A stretch of 64,000 nt of DNA from Salipaludibacillus keqinensis (GCF_003226325.1 NZ_PDOD01000002.1:989561-1053560), one strand, 5' to 3'; counted from the first letter of the stretch, positions 37,333 through 46,404 are shown. The notes: generated by a model not told the origin, from the letters alone. Program-made: numbers and translations.

Positions 37333-37890
37333 TTACTCTAAGTTAGCGTGATACTCCCAGAGACTAGGCATATCAATATTTTGTTCGCGAATTAGCATTA
37401 ATGCTAACGAATCACCTAATAATAGCAAACTTTGTTCAAATAAACTCGTCATGGGCTGAACGGACGGAATTTCATTAGGTAATTGTAGTTTGGTACTAAC
37501 CGGGATCCTTACAAAATGATCCGAATACGCCTTCATTGAACAGTCAGGATTAGCCCCAATGTGAGCAACTCTAGCATTATATTTCTTTGCTTTTTCAGCA
37601 ATAATTAATGGGAATGCAGACTCACCACTACCTGAACCGACTATTAATAAATCTTTATCTGTAATGGCCGGTTCTGTGATTTGCCCCACCACATAAGTTT
37701 TAACACCGAGATGTGCCAATCGCTTAGCTACCGCTTCTAATGAAAGCAGCACTCTTCCGACACCTACAAAAAATACTTTATCCGCTTGTTTAATCTCGGT
37801 TAATAACCTCTCTACGCTTTCACTATCAATCTGCCCCAATGTATTTGAAATTTCTGCTTTGATTTCATTTTGAACGTCGTTGTAATTCAT
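37333..37890 (-). CDS. SIS-domain sugar-phosphate isomerase (HxlB/GutQ-like)
   Basis: 185 residues, a single SIS domain: ADKVFFVGVGRVLLSLEAVAKRLAHLG, ITDKDLLIVGSGSGESA and a tail SLFEQSLLLLGDSLALML as in 6-phospho-3-hexuloisomerases. Such proteins interconvert ketose and aldose or hexulose phosphates (for example arabino-3-hexulose-6-P to fructose-6-P, or ribulose-5-P to arabinose-5-P). Its start overlaps the stop of the epimerase gene by one base (TAATG), so both are translated together. Substrate open. Confidence 0.78.
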   Translation of the reverse strand: MNYNDVQNEIKAEISNTLGQIDSESVERLLTEIKQADKVFFVGVGRVLLSLEAVAKRLAHLGVKTYVVGQITEPAITDKDLLIVGSGSGESAFPLIIAEKAKKYNARVAHIGANPDCSMKAYSDHFVRIPVSTKLQLPNEIPSVQPMTSLFEQSLLLLGDSLALMLIREQNIDMPSLWEYHANLE

Positions 37891-38600
37891 TATTTTACTG
37901 CCTCCTCTTTATTAAGCCCTTTGGAAATTTGTTCTTCCATGATTTGTTTATTTTCAGCCAGGCTTCTATTTTTAATGAATAAGCTTGTACTTCCTGCAAC
38001 TAAGATATCCGCTCCAGCTTCAACTAAGCCTGGAATAGTTTCCAAGGAAACTCTGCCATCTACCTCGATTTTGGTATTTAAGCCTTTCTCTTTAATGAGC
38101 TGGTTTAGATCTTTTACTTTTTGAACAGCATACGGTATTTGCTTTTCGTTCTTATTTGTTGCAAACCCAGGATTGATTAGCATTAACAACACCGTGTCGC
38201 ATTGAGGTAATATATACTCCAAAGCTGACAATGGCGTTGAAGGAGTCAATGCGACACCTACTTTTGTTCCGCTTTCTTTAATTAAGTTCACATAACGATC
38301 AATATGAACGCTGGTTTCTAAATGGAAGGAAATTTGTTCCACACCTATATCAATCATCTCTTGAATAAAAAATTCATTATCATTGACCATTAAGTGAACA
38401 TCGAAATCTATATCTGTAATTTTTCTCAATTGTTTAACTGTATCGATACCTAAAGGCATACTCGGACTAAAAGCACCGTCTATGATATCAATGTGTAAAG
38501 TGTCTATTCCTTCTCTTTCAATCTCCTTCACACTTTTTTCTAAATTACATAGATCCGAACTCATAATGGACGGAGCAATAGTTATTTCCCTTTTCTGCAT
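37890..38600 (-). CDS. Ribulose-phosphate/allulose-phosphate 3-epimerase family
   Basis: TIM-barrel epimerase of 236 residues: IAPSIMSSDLCNLEKSV, LHIDIIDGAFSPSMPLG (metal His and Asp), FDVHLMV, VLLMLINPGFATNK, KIEVDGRV with the second Asp. Members are ribulose-5-phosphate 3-epimerase (Rpe) or D-allulose-6-phosphate 3-epimerase (AlsE). The substitution PS-MPLG in place of the usual PNITFG in Rpe leans toward the AlsE/other side, but I cannot decide. It opens the polyol operon; AGGAGG precedes the start. Confidence 0.82.
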   Translation of the reverse strand: MQKREITIAPSIMSSDLCNLEKSVKEIEREGIDTLHIDIIDGAFSPSMPLGIDTVKQLRKITDIDFDVHLMVNDNEFFIQEMIDIGVEQISFHLETSVHIDRYVNLIKESGTKVGVALTPSTPLSALEYILPQCDTVLLMLINPGFATNKNEKQIPYAVQKVKDLNQLIKEKGLNTKIEVDGRVSLETIPGLVEAGADILVAGSTSLFIKNRSLAENKQIMEEQISKGLNKEEAVK

Positions 38601-39022
38601 GTTACTGCCTCCTTGTGCTTTTTTTCAAAAGTTTAAAAGTATAATAGCAATTATTTCTTAATTTTCATGTTCTTTACCATTTTCGGCTTGCATCTTTTTA
38701 TGTTACATATAATACTTTCCCCGATAGAGTTAAGCTTTTTACAACAGGTTTAATTTAATAAATTCGAGTGGTAAGTCTTTCATCGGACTAAAAGATTCGT
38801 AAATGACATTTACGCATACCCCCTAATTCCATTTGCTTGTTTGTGCATTTATATGCTGTTTTTTAAAGTATAAAGCGTTTACTTTAAAAAGTAAACAACT
38901 TTTTGCGCTTATTTACGTTTTATTTTGCGTTTATTTGCATGTTTGTGTTAATTTTTGCGTATTCGTCTTTGATTGTGATAACATTAAATATAAATTAGAT
39001 AATTGTAAAGGGTGAAAATGAC
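38601..39022. other. Divergent control region of the polyol operon
   Basis: 420 bp without genes. Contains the promoters of the operon and of the DeoR-type regulator and the operator-like repeats listed next. A TATTAT box on the minus strand (near 38645) lies about 45 bp before the epimerase start. Confidence 0.55.
38876..38962. promoter_or_regulatory. Operator-like repeats: palindrome plus phased TTTGCG motifs
   Basis: GTTTACTTT-AA-AAAGTAAAC forms an inverted repeat at 38877-38896. It is followed by TTTGCG-like hexamers whose G/A-C-G triplets start at 38905, 38915, 38927, 38937, 38945 and 38957, roughly one helical turn apart. DeoR-family repressors typically bind such direct repeats. The regulator gene begins 60 bp downstream. 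Confidence 0.55.
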
Positions 39023-39775
39023 TTGCTAAAACAAGAGCGGCAACAGAAAATATTAAATATCTTAAATGATGAACAAAAGGTGATTGCTAGTGATCTAAGC
39101 CAACGACTTTCCGTTTCAGAAGATACAATACGCAGAGACTTAAAAGAACTTGATAAAAAGGATTTAATACGGAGAGTACACAGCGGAGCATTGAGAGTAG
39201 GCCCACCAGTAGTAGACTTTTATACAAGGCAGCAAGTAAAGAGTGAAATTAAAATGGATTTGGCCAATAAGGCATTAGAATTTGTGAAGGAAAACATGGT
39301 CTTATTAATAGATGGAGGAACTACAAATTTACACTTCGTAAATCAGCTGCCTTTAACGTTAAAAGCAACAGTCATTACAAACAGTCCGCCAATTGCCATG
39401 GCGTTAAAAAATCATAACCATATTGAAGTCATCATGATCGGAGGGACTTTATTCAAAGAATCCATGGTAAACTTAGGGATTGAAACGGTGGAATCCTTAA
39501 ATAATATGAGGGCTGACTTGTACTTAATGGGCATTCATAAAATCGATGCTAACATTGGAATTAGTTTACCCAATTTAGCTGAAGCTGCTGTTAAAAGAAA
39601 AATGGCAGCTATATCAAATGAGATACTAGCTATGGTCACATCTGATAAATTAAATACTTTTTCGAATCACATTGTTTCCCCTTCAAACGTCTTAACTTAT
39701 TTAATTACAGATAATATTCAACCAGATGTTATAAGATTATACGAAAGTCAACAAATATCTGTAATCACTGAATAA
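39023..39775 (+). CDS. DeoR/GlpR family transcriptional regulator
   Basis: 250 residues: N-terminal DeoR helix-turn-helix (RQQKILNIL, IASDLSQRLSVSEDTIRRDLKELDKKDLIRRVHSGAL), then a sugar-phosphate-sensing domain with LLIDGGTTNLHFV and VTSDKLNTFS. The start is TTG 39023 with AAAGGG upstream; no better codon lies near. Divergent from the polyol PTS operon, so it is probably its repressor, lifted by a phosphorylated intermediate. It has its own terminator. Confidence 0.88.
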   Translation: MLKQERQQKILNILNDEQKVIASDLSQRLSVSEDTIRRDLKELDKKDLIRRVHSGALRVGPPVVDFYTRQQVKSEIKMDLANKALEFVKENMVLLIDGGTTNLHFVNQLPLTLKATVITNSPPIAMALKNHNHIEVIMIGGTLFKESMVNLGIETVESLNNMRADLYLMGIHKIDANIGISLPNLAEAAVKRKMAAISNEILAMVTSDKLNTFSNHIVSPSNVLTYLITDNIQPDVIRLYESQQISVITE

Positions 39776-39787
39776 TCACACTGGAGG

Positions 39788-39830
39788 AATAAACCAAACA
39801 ACAGCACGGTGTTGTTTGGTTTATTTATTT
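39788..39830 (+). terminator. Terminator of the DeoR-type gene
   Basis: AATAAACCAAACAAC pairs with GTTGTTTGGTTTATT around 8 bases and is followed by a T-rich tail. Confidence 0.85.
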
Positions 39831-39859
39831 TGTACTTATAAATACGGTTAAATCTATAA

Positions 39860-40129
39860 GAAAAACCGGAGTATTCATTCATTGTATACTTGGACGGTGA
39901 GTACAAAGAAAGAGATTTTGAGGTGGAGTTTTGCGAAGCCGTAGAAACCTTTGAGGTAGAGACAGACACTATTACGTTCAAACGAATAAACAGCGTTCAG
40001 GCTGTCACCCTCCTGCATAAAGGGCCCTACAATCAGCTAGGTGAAGCCTATGCCTACGTATTCAAATGGATTCAAGACAACGAAGAAGATTAACTCACAG
40101 AATTGCAAGTACCCGTTGAGAAAAAATGA
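39860..40129 (+). pseudogene. Remnant of a GyrI-like effector-binding domain (MerR-regulator C-terminus)
   Basis: The frame opens only after a TAA at 39857 and reads KPEYSFIVYLDGEYKERDFEVEF, then KRINSVQAVTLLHKGPYNQLGEAYAYVFKW, a GyrI-like domain as found at the end of MerR-type activators. The N-terminal DNA-binding part is absent, about 20 residues before the end seem deleted, and a TAA at 40091 stands where a Trp is expected, before the typical end LTELQVPVEKK. So it is a decayed gene. A terminator still follows. Confidence 0.65.
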
Positions 40130-40143
40130 ATAAACTAAGTTTC

Positions 40144-40172
40144 GCCCCTTTCTGAGCACAGAAAGGGCTTTT
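40144..40172 (+). terminator. Terminator kept downstream of the GyrI-like remnant
   Basis: GCCCTTTCTG / CAGAAAGGGC stem with AGCA loop and T4. Confidence 0.75.
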
Positions 40173-40364
40173 AAGAATGAATGGGGGGACCCTAAAACTT
40201 GGTAAATATCGGATATTAAAAGAGGTAGCTATTGTCTTTGTTACTTCTCCCTTTTCCCATGGAATGAATTTGAAAAAGTTCGGCTTTCAGTCATTAGGCT
40301 AAGCCCTCTCCCAACCGAGCTATCAATAAAACTTAAGCTAACTTAATGAGCACATACCCCACAA

Positions 40365-40410
40365 TAAAAAAACGACACAACTCCTCGTTAAGACGAAGAA
40401 CCGCGTCGTT
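40365..40410 (-). terminator. Terminator of tRNA-Ala(GGC)
   Basis: On the minus strand AACGAC...GTCGTT stem followed by T7; the inner part of the stem is imperfect. Confidence 0.6.
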
Positions 40411-40424
40411 ATACACATTATGTA

Positions 40425-40500
40425 TGGTGGAGCATAGCGGGCTCGAACCGCTGACCTCTTGGCTGCCAGCCAAGCGCTCTCCCAGCTGAGCTAATGCCCC
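40425..40500 (-). tRNA. tRNA-Ala (anticodon GGC)
   Basis: 76-base cloverleaf with encoded CCA. The acceptor GGGGCAT pairs with ATGCTCC (wobble); the anticodon stem CTTGG/CCAAG encloses loop CTGGCAG, giving GGC; the T-loop is TTCGAGC. Single gene, away from the large cluster. Confidence 0.95.
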
Positions 40501-40591
40501 ATAAACCATTTGTGAAGAATGTTACTCACAATTTAAAATTATATATAGAAATGTGTCGAAAGGCAAGAGGTTTTGCGAAATTTGTTTACAT

Positions 40592-40750
40592 TTAAAAAAT
40601 AATAAACAATATGTACCATACGAAGCCTGCAACAACGGCTGCGATAAAGCCTGAAATCACGTTTTCTTTAATGACTTTTTTATGTTTAATTGCATCGAAA
40701 ATAATCCATCCGATGAACATGGTAATGGCGAAAACAACTGCTTGGAACAT
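40592..40750 (-). CDS. Small membrane protein, 52 residues
   Basis: Starts MFQAVVFAITMFIGWIIFDA, then a charged KHKKVIKENV turn and a second hydrophobic helix (SGFIAAVVAGFVWYILFIIF): a two-helix hairpin protein. A strong GAAGGAGGA ribosome site lies 6 bp before the ATG, so I believe it is translated. Divergent from the potassium-channel gene. Function unknown. Confidence 0.65.
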   Translation of the reverse strand: MFQAVVFAITMFIGWIIFDAIKHKKVIKENVISGFIAAVVAGFVWYILFIIF

Positions 40751-40852
40751 GGCCTTTCCTCCTTCACTTGTCCTATCGTACCAAAATTGTGAATGAATTG
40801 CATTATGTTTTGACCATAATGAAGGAGAGAACCGTTTGAAAGGAAGAAGATC

Positions 40853-41851
40853 ATGTTCCGAGAAGCATTGTTATCAGAAATATACGGAAAAAAGATGATG
40901 TTAATAAAAGTGGTCTTAGGAATTTTCTTGTTTGTCGTAATGATTGGGTTCATCATGCACGAAATCGAGCCGAACGTTTTTCCTGACGTGTTCTCAGGAA
41001 TATGGTGGACGGTCGTGACCATTTCTACAGTAGGGTATGGTGATTATGTCCCTGAAAGTTTACTTGGGCGAGTGTTAGGAATGTTACTAATTCTTACAGG
41101 GATCGCAATTTTTTCTTTTTTCGTTACGAATCTAGCTGCTTCCACGCTCGTGATCAAAGAGCAACGTGAGAAAGGGTTAGGGTCTTTCAAAAATAGTGGA
41201 CATTTGCTCGTTATCGGATGGAATGAGCGAAGTAGAATGCTCATTCGTGAAACCCATCGACTTTATCCTTATAAAGAAATCGTCTTAATCGATGAAACGC
41301 TCCCTAAACTCCCTCATGAATATAAATCCGTTCGTTTTATCAAAGGGAGTCCTAGAGAAGACGAAGCCTTGGTCCGTGGAAACATTAAAGATGCAGAAAC
41401 CGTCGTGATCACAGCTAACCTTCATGTGGAAGAAAGGTTGGCCGATGCTAACACCATTTTGACATTGATATCGATGAAAGGTTTAAACCCCAACCTTTAT
41501 TGTATTGCAGAAATCATTACACAAGATCAACTGAAAAATGCTAAAAGAGCCGGAGCAGACGAGGTCATAGAAGCTTCTTTTCACGTCAGTTTGCTCTTGA
41601 TGAATGCATCTCTCTATCACGGGTTAACAGATGTCATTGCGCAAATGCTTGATCACTCTCAAAAAGATCATCTTTGTATCCACTCTTTACCTGATACCCT
41701 TGTTGGGAAAACATTTGCCGATGCCACTGAAAAGGAAAATAGCCGGGAAAAATTTTTGCTCGGTGTTAGACGTAGGACTGAAACGATTCTTCATCCTGCT
41801 GATGACTTTTTCTTAAAAGAAGATGACGAACTCATTTATGTGAAACGATAG
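40853..41851 (+). CDS. yugO: Potassium channel with TrkA-N (RCK) domain, YugO-like
   Basis: Two-helix K+ channel: TM1 near residues 18-36, pore with the selectivity filter TVGYGD at 59-64, TM2 at about 75-97, then a cytoplasmic RCK domain (GHLLVIGWNERSRMLIRE, RFIKGSPREDEALVRG) that binds nucleotide or Ca2+. 332 residues, similar to B. subtilis YugO, which is linked to biofilm and K+ signalling. Its neighbours yugN and pgi are in the same order as in B. subtilis, which supports the name. AAAGGAAG precedes the start. Confidence 0.88.
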   Translation: MFREALLSEIYGKKMMLIKVVLGIFLFVVMIGFIMHEIEPNVFPDVFSGIWWTVVTISTVGYGDYVPESLLGRVLGMLLILTGIAIFSFFVTNLAASTLVIKEQREKGLGSFKNSGHLLVIGWNERSRMLIRETHRLYPYKEIVLIDETLPKLPHEYKSVRFIKGSPREDEALVRGNIKDAETVVITANLHVEERLADANTILTLISMKGLNPNLYCIAEIITQDQLKNAKRAGADEVIEASFHVSLLLMNASLYHGLTDVIAQMLDHSQKDHLCIHSLPDTLVGKTFADATEKENSREKFLLGVRRRTETILHPADDFFLKEDDELIYVKR

Positions 41852-41853
41852 TG

Positions 41854-42279
41854 CTAATTACGTGGAGAGATTTCCACATCATTTAAAATAATTTGTTCCA
41901 ATTCACGAACATAGTCCTGTCCAGATTGGATCCATTCCTTAGGAAATTCCGCATCTGGATCTTGAGGTTCAGAAAACTGATTCAGCAAAGGATTGGGATC
42001 ATGGACCTCATCGTCCAGTCCCCGTTGATACTTGTGTGCTAACAAGAAAGGTCGTCCAAGCGTGACATGGACCCCTTTCACATCCAATTCCTCACCTTCC
42101 ACCGCTTCAAAGGGGAGCCTTACAAACAAATAACTTCCATTATCCTCCATCTGATAATCAAAGTATCCATGATCATACTCCCATCCTCCGCCAATCACAT
42201 AACCGATCGGCTTCAGTTTTTTCTCTAAGTCATACAATTTGAACGTTTGATTTTCTAGTCGTGATGGCACCTCAATCAT
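41854..42279 (-). CDS. yugN: YugN-like family protein
   Basis: 141 residues, soluble, acidic; contains GYVIGGGWEYDHGYFDYQM and LFVRLPFEAVEGE, which I recognise as the YugN family. Function unknown. Convergent with yugO with only 2 bp between stops; pgi lies 142 bp upstream on the same strand as in B. subtilis. GGGAGGAA precedes the start. Confidence 0.8.
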   Translation of the reverse strand: MIEVPSRLENQTFKLYDLEKKLKPIGYVIGGGWEYDHGYFDYQMEDNGSYLFVRLPFEAVEGEELDVKGVHVTLGRPFLLAHKYQRGLDDEVHDPNPLLNQFSEPQDPDAEFPKEWIQSGQDYVRELEQIILNDVEISPRN

Positions 42280-42384
42280 GATCTATTCCTCCCTGATATT
42301 ATTCAAGTAGGATTAGTTTTCCCAAATTAAATGAGCTTATGAATTCATTCGCTTTTGGTCAAATCATGCATGCGAAATAAAAAA

Positions 42385-42412
42385 AGCACGCCTCATTCAC
42401 ATGAGACGTGCT
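42385..42412 (-). terminator. Terminator of pgi
   Basis: AGCACG-CCTCAT and ATGAG-CGTGCT arms with one mismatch, followed on the minus strand by T7. Confidence 0.85.
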
Positions 42413-42420
42413 CGGATCGA

Positions 42421-43779
42421 TTACTTTTCTTCTAAACGCTTTTCTAATTCAGCTTTTTGCTTTTCAAAACCAGGCTTTCCTAGTAAAGCAAACATGTTCT
42501 TTTTGTATGCTTCTACGCCAGGCTGATCAAATGGATTCACCCCTAATAAGTATCCGCTGATCGCACACGCTTTCTCAAAGAAATAGATCAACTGACCGAA
42601 ATGATATTCATTGAGCTCAGGTATTTCAATGATGAGGTTTGGTACGCCTCCATCAAGGTGAGCTAGCAATGTTCCTTCGTATGCCTTGTCATTAACGAAT
42701 CCCATCGTTTTTCCAGCTAAGTAGTTTAAGCCGTCCAAATCAGTTTCCGCTTTCTCGATCGTCATTTCTTCTTTGGCATTTCCAACATGAAGAACCGTTT
42801 CAAAAAGGTCACGACGTCCATCTTGGACATATTGACCTAATGAATGCAAGTCCGTGGAGAAATCAGCCGCTGCTGGGAAAATCCCTTTACCGTCTTTTCC
42901 TTCACTCTCGCCATAAAGCTGCTTCCACCATTCACCTACGTAATGTAAGGCAGGCTCATAGTTCACCATCAATTCAACGAGTTTTCCTTTGTTATAAAGA
43001 GCATTTCTAACTGCTGCATATTGGTAAGCTTCATTGTTCGCTAATTCAGGAGAGCTGTAAGTATCGCGAGCATCGGCCGCTCCTTTCATCATCGCTTCAA
43101 TGTCAAGGCCAGCAGCTGCAATTGGAAGCAATCCTACCGCTGTGAAAATAGAGAAACGCCCGCCCACATCGTCAGGAATGATAAAGGATTCATAGCCTTC
43201 TTCATTGGCTAATTGCTTAAGAGCTCCTTTTTCCTTGTCTGTCGTAGCATAAATACGCTTACGAGCTTCTTCTACTCCGTATTTATTCTCTACATACTCA
43301 CGAAGAATTCGAAAGGCAATAGCCGGTTCTGTCGTTGTTCCAGACTTTGAAATCACGTTTAAGGAAACATCTTTTCCTTCAATGACTTCAAGAAGGTGAC
43401 GAGCATACGTGGAACTAATATTGTTTCCAATATAGAAAATTTGCGGAGTTTTGCGATCTTCTTTATCTAACTCGTTATAAAACGTGTGAGTTAACGCTTC
43501 TATCGCCGCTCTCGCTCCTAAGTAAGAGCCGCCAATCCCAATGACGATCAGCACATCAGAGTCAGATTTGATCTTGTCTGCCGACTTTTGGATCCGGGAA
43601 AATTCTTCTTTATCATAATTTACCGGTAAATCTACCCATCCTAAAAACTCACTACCTGCGCCCGTTCCGTTGTGAAGAGCGTCGTGAGCAGATTTCACTG
43701 TCTCTGCCATATAATCTACTTCATGTTGTGCCAAAAATGATGAAGCTTTTGAATAATCAAATGAAAGGGTCTTTGTCAT
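42421..43779 (-). CDS. pgi: Glucose-6-phosphate isomerase
   Basis: Interconverts glucose-6-phosphate and fructose-6-phosphate. 452 residues with two SIS domains: [59 protein letters not shown] with the active-site residues, and [26 protein letters not shown] (catalytic Lys). Normal length. GGAGGAG precedes the start, and a CcpA-type site is 80 bp upstream. Confidence 0.96.
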   Translation of the reverse strand: MTKTLSFDYSKASSFLAQHEVDYMAETVKSAHDALHNGTGAGSEFLGWVDLPVNYDKEEFSRIQKSADKIKSDSDVLIVIGIGGSYLGARAAIEALTHTFYNELDKEDRKTPQIFYIGNNISSTYARHLLEVIEGKDVSLNVISKSGTTTEPAIAFRILREYVENKYGVEEARKRIYATTDKEKGALKQLANEEGYESFIIPDDVGGRFSIFTAVGLLPIAAAGLDIEAMMKGAADARDTYSSPELANNEAYQYAAVRNALYNKGKLVELMVNYEPALHYVGEWWKQLYGESEGKDGKGIFPAAADFSTDLHSLGQYVQDGRRDLFETVLHVGNAKEEMTIEKAETDLDGLNYLAGKTMGFVNDKAYEGTLLAHLDGGVPNLIIEIPELNEYHFGQLIYFFEKACAISGYLLGVNPFDQPGVEAYKKNMFALLGKPGFEKQKAELEKRLEEK

Positions 43780-43859
43780 AATTGATCTCCTCCGTATATT
43801 TAACTTCTTCCACTCTTCACTTTATTAAAACGAATGACAAGAATCAAGTAAACCTCCGT

Positions 43860-43874
43860 ATGTAAACGATTGCA
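43860..43874 (+). promoter_or_regulatory. Perfect cre (CcpA) site upstream of pgi
   Basis: ATGTAAACGATTGCA matches WTGNAANCGNWWNCA at every fixed position. It lies 81 bp before the pgi start (minus strand) and 130 bp after the yugJ-like stop. Suggests carbon-catabolite control of pgi or of the region. Confidence 0.65.
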
Positions 43875-43964
43875 ATTGTGAACTTTTTCTGAAATGAGTA
43901 TTTACAAGCCAAACAAATCCCGGGGAAACAATTTATTCCATATTTTCAACGAACATTTCGATAT

Positions 43965-43992
43965 AAAAAACCGGAAGATGAATATCTCCCGG
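43965..43992 (-). terminator. Terminator of the yugJ-like gene
   Basis: CCGG-AGAT / ATCT-CCGG stem (one bulge) followed on the minus strand by T6. Confidence 0.75.
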
Positions 43993-44004
43993 AATAAATG
44001 TAGA

Positions 44005-45171
44005 TTATAACGATGCCTTTAGAATAGCTAACACATCGTCTTTATTTAATTTATTAAAGTTCCCAAACTCTCCGTTAATCATCGCTTTATCAGCAATAAC
44101 ATCCAGTTGACTGTCATCAATATCATAATCAGCCAATCGGCTTGGAGCACCTAAAGATGTCCAAAATTCTTCCAGCTTTTGAATGCCTTCTTCGGCTATT
44201 TGCTGGCTAGATTTTCCTTCAGGGTCAACTCCCCAGACTCGTGTGGCCAATTGAACTAATTTATCTTCTCCTTGGTTCAGGTGATGCCTCATCCATTGTG
44301 GGAATAAAATCGCCAAACCTCCTGCGTGAGGAATATCGTAAACAGCAGACACTGCGTGTTCGATGTTATGAGACGCCCAGTCTCCTCGTGTCCCCATTTG
44401 CAACGTTCCGTTTAACGCAATGGTCCCTGAATAAAGAACTGTTTCACGACGCTCAACATCGTCTAAATTATTTACTAATTCAGGACCTGCTTCGATTACC
44501 GTATGCAAAACTGCTTCACACATTCTTTCCTGAAGTGGCGTATTTTCCTGAACATGGAAGTATTGTTCTAGCACGTGTGTCATCATGTCGACAATTCCAT
44601 AAATAGTATGATCTTTTGGAACCGATAATGTATTTTCCGGATCTAGGATTGAGAATTTAGGAAATACTAAAGGACTTCCCCATCCATATTTTTCATGCGT
44701 TTCCCAATTTGTAATAACCGATCCTGCATTCATTTCCGATCCCGTTGCAGCAAGGGTAAGAATCGTACCAAAAGGCAAAGCGTCTTTTGGGGTCTCTTTT
44801 TTCGTTACAAGGTCCCAAGCATCTCCATCATATTTCGCACCTGCTGCGATGGCTTTCGTACAATCAATGACACTTCCACCTCCGACAGCTAAAATCACAT
44901 CGATGTCTTTCTCTTTACATATCTCTACACCACGACGAACACTTGAAAGTCGTGGATTAGGCTCCACACCTTCTAGTTCTGAGATGAAAAAATTATGAGC
45001 TTTCAATAACGAAATCACTTCATCGTAAAGGCCATTTCGCTTAATGCTTCCTCCACCATAAACGAGCAGAACTTTTTGACCAAAAGGCTTAAGCTGCTCT
45101 ACTAGTTGTTCTTGAACTTGACCTTGACCAAAAATCAATTTAGTTGGATTTTGATAAATAAATCGATCCAT
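44005..45171 (-). CDS. yugJ: Iron-containing alcohol dehydrogenase (butanol dehydrogenase, YugJ/YugK type)
   Basis: Group III metal-dependent alcohol dehydrogenase of 388 residues, NAD(P)H-dependent reduction of aldehydes. Opens with [36 protein letters not shown] binds nucleotide; the iron-site His residues lie in [31 protein letters not shown]. The start ATG 45171 follows AAAGGAG; an upstream in-frame ATG (45210) has no ribosome site. Whether yugJ or yugK is the orthologue cannot be told; position next to pgi and yuzA supports either. Confidence 0.85.
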   Translation of the reverse strand: MDRFIYQNPTKLIFGQGQVQEQLVEQLKPFGQKVLLVYGGGSIKRNGLYDEVISLLKAHNFFISELEGVEPNPRLSSVRRGVEICKEKDIDVILAVGGGSVIDCTKAIAAGAKYDGDAWDLVTKKETPKDALPFGTILTLAATGSEMNAGSVITNWETHEKYGWGSPLVFPKFSILDPENTLSVPKDHTIYGIVDMMTHVLEQYFHVQENTPLQERMCEAVLHTVIEAGPELVNNLDDVERRETVLYSGTIALNGTLQMGTRGDWASHNIEHAVSAVYDIPHAGGLAILFPQWMRHHLNQGEDKLVQLATRVWGVDPEGKSSQQIAEEGIQKLEEFWTSLGAPSRLADYDIDDSQLDVIADKAMINGEFGNFNKLNKDDVLAILKASL

Positions 45172-45490
45172 AAATATCTTACTCCTTTCAACTGTTTGTT
45201 CGGTTGCCATGTATATTATCTCTTATAGGTTTGCTAAAAAGCAAAAGATTGGATTTTAATTAAGCTGTTGATTTTATGATGCGATAGACTAAAACCTTTT
45301 CAACCGTTAAAAATTTATATTCAGCTGGATATTCGCAAGAAAAATCCTTGAGTTATATAGGATTCAAAGAATTTATCGCTATATCTTTTCAGTTTATGAA
45401 TAATTTTAGTTTACTTTCATCATTCTAAAGGGAGAAGCAGCTTTGCTTCGATGATGACTAATTTACCCCTTATAAGGAGGTGAGGAGCGC
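45172..45490. other. Intergenic region between yugJ-like and yuzA
   Basis: 320 bp, AT-rich, divergent promoters expected. No further element recognised. Confidence 0.4.
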
Positions 45491-45718
45491 ATGAACGGAA
45501 TTCAAAGAACAGCTTTAGTATTAACCATTATCGGTGCTGTGAATTGGGGATTAATAGGTTTCTTCCGATTTGATCTCGTAGCAGCGATGTTTGGAGGTCA
45601 AGCAGCTGGATTTTCTCGCTTCATTTATGCCCTCGTAGGATTGGCAGGGTTATATTGTATCTCGCTATTGTTTAAGCCATCAGAAGAATATGAGAGAAGC
45701 CCTGAACCACAAAGGTAA
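45491..45718 (+). CDS. yuzA: DUF378 membrane protein YuzA
   Basis: 75 residues with two membrane helices (TALVLTIIGAVNWGLIGFF and FIYALVGLAGLYCISLLF) and the DUF378 motif GAVNWGLIG. Function unknown. TAAGGAGGTGAGG ribosome site. The same small gene lies beside yugJ and yugI in B. subtilis. Confidence 0.88.
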   Translation: MNGIQRTALVLTIIGAVNWGLIGFFRFDLVAAMFGGQAAGFSRFIYALVGLAGLYCISLLFKPSEEYERSPEPQR

Positions 45719-45817
45719 TTTCGGTTCCCTTTATCGGCTTCTAGTCCATTCTAATGAAACCATTCGAATGTTTCCATGAACCAATATGGCTTAACACAAT
45801 CTCAGAAGACGAAAGAA

Positions 45818-45850
45818 AAGAGGTAGCCCCTGGGGAGCTACCTCTTTATC
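45818..45850 (-). terminator. Terminator of yugI
   Basis: AAAGAGGTAGC / GCTACCTCTTT perfect 11-bp stem with GC-rich loop; A/T-rich flanks on both sides, useful to either strand. Confidence 0.8.
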
Positions 45851-45873
45851 GTTTCAGAAAAGCTGAAAACCAA

Positions 45874-46308
45874 TTATTTTTTGATGCGCTTGTTTAAATC
45901 AGCTTGAATTTCGTTAGATTGCTTTAACCAATCTTTCAACTTATCTTCAAGCGTGTTAAACCCTTGTGCTTGGCTTTGTTGTCCGCCACCAGCACGCTTG
46001 TTTCCACCACCGCCGCCACGAGGAGCTCCGCCTTGTGGACGAGGACGCTCTGTGCGCTCTGGCTTAGGTTGCGTTTCTTTAATGGAAAGAGAAATCTTAC
46101 CTGACTCTTCATCCACAGAAAGAACTTTTACTTTCACTTGATCTCCAACAGTTAATTGCTCGTTAATATCTTTAACGTACCCGTGAGCAATGTGTGAAAT
46201 GTGAACAAGTCCTTGCTTCTTCTCATCTAACGCAACAAAGGCACCAAATGGCTTAATTCCAGTTACTTTTCCTTCAACGATACTTCCTACTTCATATTGA
46301 CCTGACAT
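45874..46308 (-). CDS. yugI: S1 RNA-binding general stress protein (GSP13/YugI)
   Basis: 144 residues: an S1 domain (YEVGSIVEGKVTGIKPFGAFVAL, LVHISHIAHGYV, VKVKVLSVDEESGKISLSIK) in the first 75 residues, then a basic Gly/Pro-rich linker (RPRPQGGAPRGGGGGNKRAGGG) and a short helical tail. GSP13 associates with ribosomes; this one has the same layout. AGGAG ribosome site. Confidence 0.9.
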   Translation of the reverse strand: MSGQYEVGSIVEGKVTGIKPFGAFVALDEKKQGLVHISHIAHGYVKDINEQLTVGDQVKVKVLSVDEESGKISLSIKETQPKPERTERPRPQGGAPRGGGGGNKRAGGGQQSQAQGFNTLEDKLKDWLKQSNEIQADLNKRIKK

Positions 46309-46404
46309 GAAAACAACTCCTAATTATTTATTAACTGTGTAATTATAACACAGGTTTCTACACATGACAAAAAAATTATCAAGCTTCTTTAAATTTAATT
46401 TTTC

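Larger units (their letters stand above)
40130..40424. other. Intergenic region after the remnant
   Basis: 295 bp: the terminator of the remnant, then AT-rich sequence and the tRNA-Ala terminator. No gene seen. Confidence 0.4.

Noticed and set aside
40657..41022. 121-residue frame opposite the potassium channel gene
   Set aside because: Shadow of yugO on the opposite strand without a ribosome site.
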